A stretch of 43,696 bases of DNA from Bifidobacterium xylocopae. Its GTDB lineage: Bacteria; Actinomycetota; Actinomycetes; Actinomycetales; Bifidobacteriaceae. The position numbers and the translations under genes were made by a program. Below the pieces are notes generated by a model. The model was not told where the DNA came from. It made no database searches and was given only the letters and a program-made list of their open reading frames with translations. How positions within the stretch are numbered: the stretch's first letter is position 1; each line of letters starts with the position of its first letter. This document shows, one piece after another, positions 8,925 through 15,760 of the stretch. The stretch spans positions 1 through 43,696 of the forward strand of contig NZ_PDCH01000013.1 in assembly GCF_003315615.1 (NCBI RefSeq), written 5' to 3'.

Positions 8925-9236
8925 ATGGGGACCCAAGAGACCCTCTCCGCCCTGTCGGACCCTGCACGGCGGCGTATCCTGGACCTGCTGCAGGAGGGCG
9001 GGCTGGAGGCGGGCGCCATCGGCGAGCACGTCGGGCTGCAACCCTCCAAGCTCTCCTACCATCTCAAAAAGCTCAAGGAAGCCCACCTGGTCTCCGGCAG
9101 AAGGTCAGGCAACCGCATCGTCTACGAACTCAACCTGACCGCCCTGGACGAGACCATCCTCTGGCTCTACCGGCTGCGGACCGGCGCCGGCGTCGAACGG
9201 CACAAAGCCCGTGCCCGGGCGGCCGTCAAAGACTGA
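8925..9236 (+). CDS. ArsR/SmtB-family transcriptional regulator (SdpR-like)
   Basis: A 103-residue winged-helix protein of the ArsR family. It begins with the typical LSALSDPARRRILDLLQEG and has the recognition helix in LQPSKLSYHLKKLKEAHLV followed by the wing GRRSGNRIVYELN. No metal-binding cysteine pair (CxC) is present, so it is probably not a metal sensor. It resembles SdpR-type regulators, which pair with SdpI membrane proteins, and an SdpI-like gene follows 191 nt downstream. A strong SD (AAAGGAGGT) ends 5 nt before ATG 8925. It probably represses its own transcription. Confidence 0.88.
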   Translation: MGTQETLSALSDPARRRILDLLQEGGLEAGAIGEHVGLQPSKLSYHLKKLKEAHLVSGRRSGNRIVYELNLTALDETILWLYRLRTGAGVERHKARARAAVKD

Positions 9237-9364
9237 GGGCTGCGGACCGGCGCCGATCCATGCGATCGCTAGTGGCGGGCCCAACGCCCAACGCCCGGCC
9301 TCCCGATGCCTCCGGCAACCGGTGCGGAAGATACGGAATCATACTGAGAATCGGGCAGGCATCG

Positions 9365-9394
9365 TGGCACACTACTCCATGGCACACTACTCCA
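9365..9394. repeat. Perfect 15-bp tandem duplication
   Basis: TGGCACACTACTCCA occurs twice head to tail (9365-9379, 9380-9394). It lies in the gap between the ArsR gene and the SdpI-like gene, outside any supported coding region. It may be recent slippage or part of a promoter region. Confidence 0.85.
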
Positions 9395-9427
9395 AAGGGG
9401 CAAAGATCCCCGAACCGTCAGCTTCCG

Positions 9428-9784
9428 ATGCCTTTCCGGTCGGCTCCGGCCTCTTCGCTGGATGCCTCCAGGCTCCTGTGCGGCCTGATGGGCCTGTGCT
9501 TCATCGTCCTGGGCAACTTCATGCCACGGGTCAAACCCAACCATGTGTTCGGCACCCGCCTGCCCGGGGACTACGTCAGCCGGGGATCCTGGCGACGGGT
9601 GCAGCGGGCCGGGGGTTGGTCCTTCATCGCCCTGTGCGCCCTGACCCTGCTGGCGGCCCTGACCATTGACGGGGTCCGCGTCCTTGCGGCCCTCATGGCC
9701 GGTCTGCTGCTGACCGGGTTCTTCCTGGTTCCCTACAGCGCCTACGGAGGCAGGAAATACGCCGACATGGGCGGTCCCATCTGA
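9428..9784 (+). CDS. Short SdpI-family membrane protein, possibly truncated
   Basis: About 118 residues with three hydrophobic segments. The stretch GLCFIVLGNFMPRVKPNHVFGTRLP is the hallmark of the SdpI domain, known from immunity to the SdpC toxin in Bacillus. In canonical proteins the motif continues as PWTL and then a VW..TH segment. Here it reads PGDYVSRGSWRRVQRAGG, so the first tryptophan is lost. The N-terminal DUF1648 half of full-length SdpI (~200 residues) is absent, and the 190 bp upstream do not encode it in any frame. ATG 9428 lacks a convincing SD; ATG 9488 is another option. Short SdpI-like proteins exist, so it may be intact or a remnant. Its place after an ArsR gene mirrors sdpR-sdpI. 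Confidence 0.6.
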   Translation: MPFRSAPASSLDASRLLCGLMGLCFIVLGNFMPRVKPNHVFGTRLPGDYVSRGSWRRVQRAGGWSFIALCALTLLAALTIDGVRVLAALMAGLLLTGFFLVPYSAYGGRKYADMGGPI

Positions 9785-9842
9785 GCGAAGGGCGGTCCGC
9801 TCGATTCGGGGGAGTGGGAAGACAGAAGGTAAAAACAAATAT

Positions 9843-9882
9843 GGTTGTGGCCGGCGGGAAGGGTATCCCGCCGGCCACAACC
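9843..9882 (-). terminator. Rho-independent terminator of the MFS gene
   Basis: A perfect 17-bp stem (9843-9859 with 9866-9882) closes a 6-nt loop. Read on the minus strand it is followed by ATATTTGTTTTTACC, a T-rich tract. It lies about 50 bp after the stop of the minus-strand transporter gene. Confidence 0.85.
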
Positions 9883-9932
9883 GGTAATCAATCGCAGTTA
9901 GTCAGTCGGTCGATTAGTCAGTCGGCAGAGGC

Positions 9933-11192
9933 TCAGGCTTGCGCCTGGGCGGCGGCCAGCTGGTCCTGCTTGGCGATGGACTGGGCGATCTCGCCCTTGG
10001 GGCCCAGCTCGGGGATGAGCAGGACGAAGACCACCGAGAGCAGGAAGATCAGGCTCTCCAAGCCCAGGTTGAGCACGTAGTTGCCTCCAGCCACGGCCGA
10101 GATGATGACCGGGATGAAGAAGGCGCACAGCAGGCCGATGGTGCTGACCAGGCCGCCGGCGGAACCGGCGTACTTGCCGCGGATGTCGGGCAGGGCGAAG
10201 GGCATGGCCTGGACGATCGGCCCGTTGATGGCGCCGAAGGCACCGGAGACGAACATGATCGTCAGCAGGATGGCCAGGGTCGGGGCCTGCTGCATCATGA
10301 TGACCACGGCCCAGAAGTAGGTCATGAAGCAGGCGCCTACGACGATGGTCAGGACCAGGAAGCCCTTCCACTTGCCCAGGCGGGAGCTGATGGCCGGGCC
10401 CACGATGGAGCCGATGATGGAGCCCAGGGCGGCGGCCGAAGCCACCATGCCGGCGGTCTGCGGGGTGAAGCCATTGGAGTTGATCAGCGTCTGCGGAATG
10501 AACCCGGCGAAGGCCGTGGAGGCGGCCATCGAGAAGCCGTAGCACAGGGCGACCAGCCACACGTTGCGGCTCTTGGCGGCTACGCCGAAATACTTGAGCG
10601 GCGAGTCTGTGGCGGGCGGCAGGGTCACGCCGTCAGGCGCGTCCTTGATCAGGATGATCCACATGATCGTGGCGACCGTCAGGATGATGGCGGCGATCAG
10701 GTAGGAGTTGAAGACCGAGAACATGGGGGCGACCATTTGGGCCAGGATGACGCCGACACCGGCGGATCCGAAGAAGAAGCCCATGGCCATCTGGGTCTGG
10801 TCACCGAACCAGACGCTGAAGATCTTCACCAGGTTGGAGTTCAGGGCGGCGATACCGGCCCCGAGCAGGAACATGGAGAGGACCTGCATGGGGAAGTTCA
10901 GGCCGAAGGTACGCACCCAGGCGCCGATGACGGCGACGGCCAGGCCGGCGAGCACGACCTTCTTGGGGCCGATGCGGTCGCCGTAGGTGCCCATGGGGAT
11001 GCTCAGGAAGACAGCGGTGAGCATGGGCATCATCATCAGGGTCGAGAAGCCGGTCTGGCTGATCTTGAGCATGGGCATCAGGAAGACGGCCAGGGCCGAT
11101 ATCTGGTACTGCATATAGTTGGACAGGATGCCTACAAGGCATACGATGACCAGAATGACCCAGCGATAGGCCGGTTTTTTCATCTTTTCCAT
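9933..11192 (-). CDS. Major facilitator superfamily transporter
   Basis: A 419-residue, 12-helix MFS permease. The loop 2-3 signature is present as GTYGDRIGPKKVV, and a weaker second copy follows in the second half (SSRLGKWKGF). The sequence recalls the CynX/NarK-like anion carriers, but the substrate cannot be told. The start is ATG 11192 (MEKMKKPAYRWV), preceded by GGAGGGAG. The frame is open further upstream, but that would run the protein through an intercistronic hairpin. It follows the carboxylesterase gene by 63 nt on the same strand, so the two probably handle the same compound. The C-terminus is Ala/Gln-rich. Confidence 0.87.
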   Translation of the reverse strand: MEKMKKPAYRWVILVIVCLVGILSNYMQYQISALAVFLMPMLKISQTGFSTLMMMPMLTAVFLSIPMGTYGDRIGPKKVVLAGLAVAVIGAWVRTFGLNFPMQVLSMFLLGAGIAALNSNLVKIFSVWFGDQTQMAMGFFFGSAGVGVILAQMVAPMFSVFNSYLIAAIILTVATIMWIILIKDAPDGVTLPPATDSPLKYFGVAAKSRNVWLVALCYGFSMAASTAFAGFIPQTLINSNGFTPQTAGMVASAAALGSIIGSIVGPAISSRLGKWKGFLVLTIVVGACFMTYFWAVVIMMQQAPTLAILLTIMFVSGAFGAINGPIVQAMPFALPDIRGKYAGSAGGLVSTIGLLCAFFIPVIISAVAGGNYVLNLGLESLIFLLSVVFVLLIPELGPKGEIAQSIAKQDQLAAAQAQA

Positions 11193-11209
11193 AATCGTTC
11201 GTTCTCCCT

Positions 11210-11257
11210 CCGCTGTCTGCAGCGGATTTCGAACCGAAGGCATGCCGCCTTCGGTTC
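11210..11257 (-). promoter_or_regulatory. Intercistronic hairpins between esterase and MFS genes
   Basis: A 10-bp perfect stem (11231-11240 with 11248-11257, 7-nt loop) overlaps the esterase stop codon. A second short stem (CCGCT 11210-11214 with AGCGG 11221-11225) lies just before the MFS SD site. Neither has a T-tract on the minus strand. They look like mRNA stabilising or processing structures that could set the ratio of the two proteins. Confidence 0.55.
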
Positions 11258-12776
11258 ACTCGCTCTCCAATAGGCATTCCTGGAAGGCGGGGCGCAGCAT
11301 GTCGATGTTCTCCTTGTTGACATCCTGCTCGAGCTTCCAGCCGTCCTCGTTGATCACCATCGTGTGGTGGGGTTCGCCTGCGCCATAGGGCTCCCAGCTG
11401 TCGCCAACGCCGGATACGGGCTTGCCTGTGGCGGCGAAGGAGGCCCAGGCATCGGCCATCTCATCGGACAGGTGCATGGGCGGCACCTCGCCGGTCAGGG
11501 TCTTGGGCAAATCGGGCCGCTGGGTGTTGTGCATGACGAACGGGAGCTCGATCGCATGGCAGGAGCCCATGCCCGGGATCTTCGAGGCGTAGGTGAACAG
11601 GTATTCGTATGTGTCGCGGTACTGGGACTGGTATTCGGCCATCAGGTCGGTACCCACGCGGAAACCGATCTGGTTGGCATACTCCAGGTAGCTCTCGGCC
11701 TGGTCGCCCTCCGTATGGCGGCTCTTCCATTCAGACTCGTACTTGTCGGAGTCCAGCTTGCCGTCGAAGTGGAAGATGGCCTGATGGTGCCAGAAGTCGG
11801 GCATCTCGGTGGCGAAGTCCTTGAAGTAGAGCTTCCAGTAGGCGAACTCATCCTCATTGCAGCCGATCATGATGTCTATGTCCTTGGCCGCCCCGTCCTT
11901 GAAGGCCTTGAGAGGCTTCTTGGGCAGGAAGTCCCCGTCGCAGGTGGGGGCGAAGATCAGGGAGACCTCGTGGATGTGCTTGGGGAAGAACTCTTCGGTG
12001 AACTTCATCATGATGTCACCGACGGGCAGGGCAGCCATCTCCTGGGCGCTCTTGCAGCCGAGCATCTCCATGAACTCCTGGGCGTAGGGGGCTGTGGCCT
12101 CGGGCCTGTTGTAGAGCTGAATAGGGCCGGATTCGCCGATTGCACGATGGAAGAGGCCCTTGGCCGAGGGGGCAACGGACAGCAGCATGGTCGATCCGGA
12201 GCCGCAGGATTCACCGAAGAGGGTGATGTTCTCGGGGTCGCCTCCGAAATCGGCGATGTTCTCCTTGACCCAGCCGAGGGCCGCGGCCTGGTCCATGAGA
12301 CCGGCGTAGCCGGACTCCTTGTATTCCGCTCCACCGGGCAGGGAGGCAAGGTTCATGAAGCCGAACAGGTTCACACGGTAGTTGAAGGTCACATAGATGA
12401 CCTTGTCCCGCCTGACGATGTTGGTGCCGTCGTACATGGGATCCGATGAGCCGCCTTCGACGTATGCGCCGCCATGGATGAAGACCATGACCGGCAAGTC
12501 CTTGGACTCGCCGTCAGGACGCCAGATATTGAGTGTCAGGCAGTCCTCATTCTGCTGGCGGCGGGATGCGTACATGACCGGGTCGTACTTCTGCATGGCC
12601 GAATAACCATAGTCGGTGCAGTCATGGACACCGCCATTGGGTTCCAAAGGCTGCGGCGCCTTCCAGCGCAGGGGACCGACCGGAGGCTTGGCGAAGGGGA
12701 TGCCCTTGAAGGACTGGGTGCCATCCGGGCCGTCGGCACCGACCATGGTGCCATACTTGGTGCTGACTTCTACCAT
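11256..12776 (-). CDS. Type-B carboxylesterase (alpha/beta hydrolase)
   Basis: A 506-residue serine hydrolase of the carboxylesterase type-B family, which cleaves carboxylic esters. The oxyanion-hole motif HGGAYVEGG is at 101-109, the nucleophile is Ser190 in FGESCGSGS, the acid is probably Glu310 in GCNEDEF, and the histidine is His407 in GSCHAIELPFV. The nucleophile elbow has Cys where GESAG is usual. No signal peptide is seen, so it should act in the cytoplasm on an imported ester. ATG 12776 has AAAGGAG about 9 nt upstream. It heads a two-gene unit with the MFS transporter and diverges from a MerR-type regulator whose probable operator overlaps its promoter. Confidence 0.92.
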   Translation of the reverse strand: MVEVSTKYGTMVGADGPDGTQSFKGIPFAKPPVGPLRWKAPQPLEPNGGVHDCTDYGYSAMQKYDPVMYASRRQQNEDCLTLNIWRPDGESKDLPVMVFIHGGAYVEGGSSDPMYDGTNIVRRDKVIYVTFNYRVNLFGFMNLASLPGGAEYKESGYAGLMDQAAALGWVKENIADFGGDPENITLFGESCGSGSTMLLSVAPSAKGLFHRAIGESGPIQLYNRPEATAPYAQEFMEMLGCKSAQEMAALPVGDIMMKFTEEFFPKHIHEVSLIFAPTCDGDFLPKKPLKAFKDGAAKDIDIMIGCNEDEFAYWKLYFKDFATEMPDFWHHQAIFHFDGKLDSDKYESEWKSRHTEGDQAESYLEYANQIGFRVGTDLMAEYQSQYRDTYEYLFTYASKIPGMGSCHAIELPFVMHNTQRPDLPKTLTGEVPPMHLSDEMADAWASFAATGKPVSGVGDSWEPYGAGEPHHTMVINEDGWKLEQDVNKENIDMLRPAFQECLLESE

Positions 12777-12854
12777 CTGTTCATGCTCCTTTGTGCCTTT
12801 GTCCAGGCGTGTGTCGGGCGGACTTCCTCATCCGCCCCCTTGTAAGACAGCTAC

Positions 12855-12885
12855 AGGTTATGCCCTTGCCTTGCACCAGGGTCAA
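12855..12885 (-). promoter_or_regulatory. MerR-type promoter of the esterase gene (19-bp spacer)
   Basis: On the minus strand, TTGACC (12885-12880) and TAACCT (12860-12855) are separated by exactly 19 bp. That overlong spacing is the signature of promoters activated by MerR-family proteins, which twist the DNA to align the two boxes. The spacer is filled by the 20-bp sequence repeated before merR. The transcript would start about 70 nt before the esterase ATG. Confidence 0.7.
12863..12882. repeat. 20-bp direct repeat, copy 1 (probable MerR operator)
   Basis: CCCTTGCCTTGCACCAGGGT here is identical to 12995-13014. Its ends form a partial dyad. It sits between the -35 and -10 boxes of the esterase promoter, where MerR proteins bind. 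Confidence 0.8.
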
Positions 12886-12994
12886 GTCGACGCATTGCGG
12901 GTTTTTGGTGCCGTCCATGTGCATTGGGTATGCTGGAAACCATTGAATGACACTGTGTGTATGAATGCCCGTGTCGATATGCCGGGCGAGGAAA

Positions 12995-13014
12995 CCCTTG
13001 CCTTGCACCAGGGT
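12995..13014. repeat. 20-bp direct repeat, copy 2 (probable MerR autoregulatory site)
   Basis: A second identical copy of the 20-mer, here preceded by A so that the ends read ACCCT/AGGGT as a dyad. It lies directly upstream of the merR SD (GGAGG, 13016-13020). The TTGACC-type -35 of copy 1 is not present, so this copy more likely blocks or tunes merR expression. Confidence 0.75.
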
Positions 13015-13024
13015 TGGAGGTTGT

Positions 13025-13915
13025 ATGGAGGGGTTGCGATCCGGCAGTGAAGAGGTCATGCCCGAACCCAAGCGTCTGATCGATCGGGGTTGCTCGATCA
13101 AGGAGACCGCCAAGGTCTATGACACCACGATCGACACCCTGTACTATTACGAGCGTCTGGGCCTGGTCGTGCCGGAAAGGAACCCCGCCAACGGTTACCG
13201 AATCTATGGCCCCCACGATTTCGCCAAGCTCAATGTCATCTTCGAACTGCGGAGCATGGGCTTCAGCTTTGACCAGATGAAGCGGTATTTCGACCACCGT
13301 TCATTCAGCTCCACCATGGAACTCATGGGCTATGAGATGGACCGAATCGACCAGCAGATCGCCTATCTGAGCTCAGTCAAGGCCGGCATCTTCGACGGAC
13401 TCAAGCTGTACACCCAGGCCGTCGCCCAGGCACAGGCCGATCGGATGACGATCGAGCGCAAACCCGAACGCCCATGTGCGTTGATATCAAGCGAGCTTGT
13501 CTATTACGACGACATCCCTTTCGCTTTCGCACGGTACATGGCCGACCACCACGAGAGTCTACGTGCGCTCAGGACCCTCACCTGCTACCGGGTGGACACC
13601 AGCTCCATGATCAACGGTTGCTTCCCGGCCAAAGCGATCATGCTCTATTGCGACGCAGATGACTTCCACGGCAACTACCGGCTGCCGGCGGGGCTGTACG
13701 CCGGGTACACCTTCAAGGGCTCCTTCGCCGGATGCGTGCCCGCCTACACCAAGCTCAAGGGCAAGATCGAGCGTGAAGGCTACCGGATGTGTGGCGACCC
13801 TATCGAATTCTGCCTGATCGGGGAATACGAGTCGGACGACTTCCGGGAGTATGTCAGCCGAATCGAGATCCCTGTTGAGCCGGCCGGTGAATCGGTTGGG
13901 GTTGCGCAGGGGTGA
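13025..13915 (+). CDS. MerR-family regulator with GyrI-like effector domain
   Basis: About 296 residues. The N-terminal MerR helix-turn-helix reads CSIKETAKVYDTTIDTLYYYERLGLVVPERNPANGYRIY, followed by a dimerisation coiled coil (about 80-130). The C-terminal half resembles the BmrR/BltR multidrug-binding (GyrI-like) domain, suggesting that it senses an organic ligand. ATG 13025 has GGAGG only 4 nt upstream. ATG 13058 (MPEPKRL) is an alternative, and the frame is open back to 12965 across the operator repeat, which argues against that start. It diverges from the esterase-MFS unit and probably activates it. Confidence 0.87.
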   Translation: MEGLRSGSEEVMPEPKRLIDRGCSIKETAKVYDTTIDTLYYYERLGLVVPERNPANGYRIYGPHDFAKLNVIFELRSMGFSFDQMKRYFDHRSFSSTMELMGYEMDRIDQQIAYLSSVKAGIFDGLKLYTQAVAQAQADRMTIERKPERPCALISSELVYYDDIPFAFARYMADHHESLRALRTLTCYRVDTSSMINGCFPAKAIMLYCDADDFHGNYRLPAGLYAGYTFKGSFAGCVPAYTKLKGKIEREGYRMCGDPIEFCLIGEYESDDFREYVSRIEIPVEPAGESVGVAQG

Positions 13916-14092
13916 GGCCGGGCAACGGCGGACGGCTTACGCGAGCGGGCCGGTCTACGGCATATGTGTTGACGGGCTCTGGACCGGAACCATCGAGCCG
14001 GTTTCTGAGTGGTTGCCTGAGTCCTGCGATGCATAGGATTGATTGTGAACGATTGCTTTGGAAAATTGCGGAACAAAGTATACGGAAGAAAG

Positions 14093-14180
14093 TGTCCGGA
14101 GCGGGAGTCGAACCCGCATGCCTGTATAAAATAGGCACTAGCACCTCAAGCTAGCGCGTCTACCATTCCGCCACCCGGAC
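14093..14180 (-). tRNA. tRNA-Leu(GAG)
   Basis: A class II tRNA of 88 nt. The acceptor arms GTCCGGG and TCCGGAC pair, and the anticodon stem CTAGC/GCTAG encloses the loop TTGAGGT with anticodon GAG (codon CUC). A long variable arm (TGCCT/AGGCA) and the GGTTCGACTCC T-arm complete it. The discriminator is A and no CCA is encoded. Confidence 0.96.
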
Positions 14181-14201
14181 GAGTGCAATGACAACATGAA
14201 G

Positions 14202-14210
14202 ACTATAGCA
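14202..14210 (-). promoter_or_regulatory. Extended -10 promoter of tRNA-Leu
   Basis: On the minus strand, TGC-TATAGT forms an extended -10 element 21 bp before the tRNA 5' end. No good -35 is seen, which extended -10 promoters often do without. Confidence 0.55.
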
Positions 14211-14331
14211 CCCAATGTTCCCTTTCGCATGGACAGCATGAGGGCGCGTGTCGTCCTGATGCAGGCGTTCGGCTTGGAACCGCGTCCCATGCCCCCTCCT
14301 GTCACCCCGGCTGTCACCCCGGTCGATTCGG

Positions 14332-14396
14332 TTTTGGGTGGATTCGAACAGCAGATGCCGGGGCTATGGGTTCTGAGTGTGCGAAAGCGCCCAAAA
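14332..14396. repeat. Palindromic intergenic repeat, copy 4
   Basis: Left arm TTTTGGGTGGATTCGAACA (14332-14350) and right arm TGTGCGAAAGCGCCCAAAA (14378-14396) are related to the family at 7493-7800, with the same 65-bp span. It lies between divergent genes (tRNA-Leu and rsmE), where a terminator role is not expected. Just upstream, CTGTCACCCCGG is duplicated in tandem (14299-14322). Confidence 0.75.
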
Positions 14397-14453
14397 GCCG
14401 ATCGGCACGGTGGTCGGACCGGCTGCAGGGGAGGGCTCTTCTGGGCTTGTCGC

Positions 14454-14459
14454 TAGGAT
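14454..14459 (+). promoter_or_regulatory. -10 box of a likely leaderless rsmE transcript
   Basis: TAGGAT ends 7 nt before the rsmE ATG. A start site at the normal distance would fall on or next to the start codon, leaving no 5' UTR. The overlapping AGGA could instead be a weak SD. Confidence 0.45.
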
Positions 14460-14466
14460 AACCTGC

Positions 14467-15258
14467 ATGACCGACCCTCTCTTCCTGTTTGATCCGGCAT
14501 GTGACGATACGCCGGTCAAGGCCGATGAGTTCCATACCGGCTGGCGGTTGACCCTGCCTCAGCATGTGCGCCGGCACGCCTTCGCCTCCATGCGCCTGGG
14601 GGACGGCGACCGATTGCAACTGACCGATGGTGCTGGATTGCGGATCAGCGCTCGCGTCCTCGACCCCCGCGCGGGCCTGGTCGAGGTCATCAAGGTTGGA
14701 CGGGAGCCCAAATCGGACCTGACCCTGACCCTGGTCCAGGCTCTGGCCAAAGGCGGCAGGGACGAGCAGGCCGTGGATATGGCCTGTCAGATTGGTGTGG
14801 ATCGTGTGCTGCCCTGGCAGGCCGACCGTTCGATCGTCAAGTGGAAGGCCGGGAAGATGGAGCGTAAGTGGGGTGCCCTCCTTGATGCGGCCAGCGAACA
14901 GTCACGCAGGGTCTGGCGGCCTGTTCTGGACCCCTGCCTGACCACGAAGGGCCTCGTCGGCTACTGTGAGCGAGAGAGTGGGCCCGGCTCCATGGTCATC
15001 CTTCTCCACCAGGACGCGAACCGTACCTGGGCCCAGGTACGTCGTGGCCTGGAGCGTATGGCCGGAGCCGGTACCGAAGGGCTGCGTGTCTCGGTGATCG
15101 TCGGTCCCGAGGGTGGGGTCAGCGAGCATGAGGCCGATGCCCTGACCCATGCCGGTGCCCTGTCCACGACATTGGGCCGCAACATACTGCGGGCCTCGAC
15201 GGCCGGTCCGGTGGCTCTTACGGCGGTCAGCGACGCCCTGGGGCTTTTCGACCGGTGA
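14467..15258 (+). CDS. rsmE: 16S rRNA (uracil1498-N3)-methyltransferase RsmE
   Basis: RsmE methylates N3 of U1498 in 16S rRNA and is a SPOUT-fold, SAM-dependent enzyme. The 263 residues hold an N-terminal PUA-like domain (HVRRHAFASMRLGDGDRLQLTDG) and the catalytic domain with LTLVQALAKGGRDEQAVDMACQIGV, VIVGPEGGVSEHEADAL and LGRNILRASTAGPVAL, all typical of the family. The chosen ATG 14467 gives MTDPLFLF; the frame is open upstream to 14377, but that passes through the palindromic repeat. No strong SD is present, and a -10-like TAGGAT 7 nt upstream suggests a leaderless mRNA. Confidence 0.93.
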   Translation: MTDPLFLFDPACDDTPVKADEFHTGWRLTLPQHVRRHAFASMRLGDGDRLQLTDGAGLRISARVLDPRAGLVEVIKVGREPKSDLTLTLVQALAKGGRDEQAVDMACQIGVDRVLPWQADRSIVKWKAGKMERKWGALLDAASEQSRRVWRPVLDPCLTTKGLVGYCERESGPGSMVILLHQDANRTWAQVRRGLERMAGAGTEGLRVSVIVGPEGGVSEHEADALTHAGALSTTLGRNILRASTAGPVALTAVSDALGLFDR

Positions 15259-15400
15259 ACCAGCGTGGGAGCACAATCCGTCCGCCTTCGGCGGTATGCA
15301 GCCGCCTTATCCGGCTTGGGCCATAAGATAAGAAGCATGGATGGGCCGTTGATCCTGCTCCGACAGGAGTGCCGGCGGCGCCAGTGAGCGAGGAGCACGC

Positions 15401-15748
15401 ATGAGTGAGAGCACCAGGGATGAGGGCTGCCTGTTCTGCAGGATAGTGGCCGGGCAGGTTCCCAGCGAAAAGGTCTATGAGGACGGTGAACTGTATGCTT
15501 TCAAGGATGTCAACCCGAAGGCCGCGGTCCATGTCCTGATTGTTCCCAAGCGGCACTATGCGGATGTGGCCGAGCTGGCGGCGGCCGATCCCCAGCTTCT
15601 GGGACGCATGGTCCTCAAGGCCCAGGACATAGCCGATCAGGCCTTCCATGGGGCCTATCGGTTGATCTTCAACACTGGACGCGACGCAGGGCAGTCGGTG
15701 TTCCACGTCCACGCACACGTGCTGACCGGAGAGGTCATGGATGAGTAA
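15401..15748 (+). CDS. HIT-domain nucleotide-binding protein (HinT-like)
   Basis: A 115-residue histidine-triad protein. The N-terminus CLFCRIVAGQVPSEKVYEDGE and the C-terminal catalytic triad motif SVFHVHAHVL are those of HinT-type phosphoramidases, which hydrolyse nucleoside phosphoramidates such as aminoacyl-AMP. AGGAG before ATG 15401 is a good SD. phoH follows after 12 nt, so it heads the HIT-phoH-ybeY-CNNM run. A small CCGCC/GGCGG hairpin at 15282-15294 lies in the gap before it. Confidence 0.92.
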   Translation: MSESTRDEGCLFCRIVAGQVPSEKVYEDGELYAFKDVNPKAAVHVLIVPKRHYADVAELAAADPQLLGRMVLKAQDIADQAFHGAYRLIFNTGRDAGQSVFHVHAHVLTGEVMDE

Positions 15749-15760
15749 GGCGGGCGGTGG

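Noticed and set aside
9939-11273. 444-residue open frame on the plus strand opposite the MFS gene
   Set aside because: It is extremely rich in Asp, Gly, His and Gln and mirrors the codon pattern of the real transporter on the other strand. It has no domain.
11364-12449. 361-residue plus-strand open frame opposite the carboxylesterase
   Set aside because: Biased composition, no SD, no recognisable domain; the esterase triad on the other strand is intact.
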